A stretch of 32,024 nucleotides of DNA from assembly GCA_004557455.1 (NCBI GenBank), contig SFDX01000027.1, positions 1 to 32,024 of the forward strand. The letters run 5' to 3'. The DNA is from Akkermansia muciniphila (GTDB lineage Bacteria; Verrucomicrobiota; Verrucomicrobiia; Verrucomicrobiales; Akkermansiaceae). Each line of letters opens with the position of its first letter. The first letter of the stretch is position 1. The notes under the pieces are model-generated. The model was not told where the DNA came from. It saw only the letters and a list, made by a program, of their open reading frames with translations, and ran no database searches. Positions 31,504-32,024 of the stretch are shown here, piece after piece. Made by a program: the position numbers and the translations under genes.

Positions 31504-31983
31504 ATGATTTTTCATCCGAAACACCCTTGTTTATTCTCCTGCTCGCTTCTATCACTGTTCCTCACGGCCTCTTCCTGTTCGCAGCAAGAGCCCCCGGCTC
31601 CGCCGGTGTTCCTCAGTTACAAAGAGACCGTGTATTGGATGCGCCGACTTCCACCGGAGGAACTTCCGGAGGCGGTACGCACCAGTCCGTACTATGTTCA
31701 GGAGATGATACGGGAATATGTAAATGGCCCTTATCAATTCCCCGAACTTGACATATCATTGTCGGAGGAGCAGAAGAAGGAACTGGCAAAATACATTGTT
31801 GAATCCTGCAATTGGAGACAGCAAACATGGCTGGAGTACCATGAGGCCCAGGAGTATACAAAGCATCGTGATGTTAGATGCTTTAAGCAACCGCGTACGG
31901 GGCTCACTGATCCGGATAACTATATGGGGACTTCCAATAAGTCGTCCTTTATAATTAAGTCTTGGCAAAAATTGCCATTATGA
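31504..31983 (+). CDS. Small lipoprotein of unknown function
   Basis: The product is 159 aa. The N-terminus has a charged start, a hydrophobic stretch (LFSCSLLSLFL) and a lipobox-like TASSC, with C25 as the lipidation site. A Pro-rich linker (QQEPPAPPV) follows. The mature part is hydrophilic and mostly helical (SEEQKKELAKYIVESCNW). No family is recognised. It starts 97 bp after the WG-repeat-like gene. The gap holds no obvious terminator, so the two may be co-transcribed. Confidence 0.65.
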   Translation: MIFHPKHPCLFSCSLLSLFLTASSCSQQEPPAPPVFLSYKETVYWMRRLPPEELPEAVRTSPYYVQEMIREYVNGPYQFPELDISLSEEQKKELAKYIVESCNWRQQTWLEYHEAQEYTKHRDVRCFKQPRTGLTDPDNYMGTSNKSSFIIKSWQKLPL

Positions 31984-31989
31984 TATAAT
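31962..31989 (+). promoter_or_regulatory. Promoter at the end of the lipoprotein gene
   Basis: There is -35 TTGGCA (31962-31967), a 16-bp spacer and -10 TATAAT (31984-31989), for a gene that leaves the window. The start of transcription is at about 31996. Confidence 0.6.
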
Positions 31990-32004
31990 TACTCCATGCC
32001 GAGC

Positions 32005-32024
32005 ATGAATAATTCCCCGTCGCT
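32005..32024 (+). CDS. Possible start of the next gene, cut by the window edge
   Basis: An ATG at 32005 (in frame with another at 31996) lies just after the TATAAT promoter and opens a frame (MNNSPS) to the window end. Too short to identify. Confidence 0.25.

Overview
The window is a GC-rich bacterial chromosome segment. The best guess is a host-associated verrucomicrobium, Akkermansia-like. This rests on a very long SecA (1115 aa) with a large insertion and no zinc-binding tail, primary sigma factors with unusual N-termini, frequent lack of strong Shine-Dalgarno sites, and a type I-C CRISPR-Cas locus. No rRNA or tRNA is present, so the taxonomy is inference.

Region 1 (1-9.75 kb) is a complete type I-C CRISPR-Cas system on the minus strand. 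The order is cas3, cas5c, cas8c (with a probable internal cas11c), cas7, cas4, cas1, cas2, leader, then a 25-repeat array. The genes overlap or are separated by a few bases. A TTGACA-17-TATTCT promoter lies upstream of cas3. The array has its own TTGACT-17-TATAAT promoter abutting the first repeat. Predicted cleavage of the repeat leaves the 11-nt 5' handle expected for Cas5c.

Region 2 (9.75-10.0 kb) has no gene but is strongly structured. It ends in a 34-nt D5-like fold and a perfect hairpin that could be a group II intron relic.

Region 3 (10.0-14.4 kb) is a tightly packed minus-strand operon, metY-cysK-thiE-thiM (sulfur assimilation into homocysteine and cysteine, then thiamine assembly). 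It is divergent from an Rrf2-family regulator with an IscR-like cysteine cluster. The regulator and the following aspS carry near-duplicate promoters.

Region 4 (14.5-21.1 kb) is housekeeping: aspS, then two adjacent, highly similar primary sigma-70 genes. The first has an additional ~160-residue Ala/Lys/Pro-rich N-terminus containing an 18-bp tandem repeat.

Region 5 (21.2-27.6 kb) holds a DUF3592-like membrane protein, a small exported Lys-tailed protein, secA, and an ArgA-type N-acetylglutamate synthase with a degenerate kinase-like domain.

Region 6 (27.6-32.0 kb) is an accessory, cell-surface-flavoured stretch, partly AT-richer. It holds a GtrII-like membrane glucosyltransferase split by a frameshift exactly at a G7 tract (probable phase variation), an alpha/beta hydrolase that lost its catalytic serine, a WG-repeat-like protein, a lipoprotein, and the promoter and start of another gene.

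The most notable observations are the G-tract-controlled glucosyltransferase, the tandem primary sigma factors, the serine-less hydrolase, the symmetric elements in the CRISPR leader, and the structured relic beside the cas promoter.
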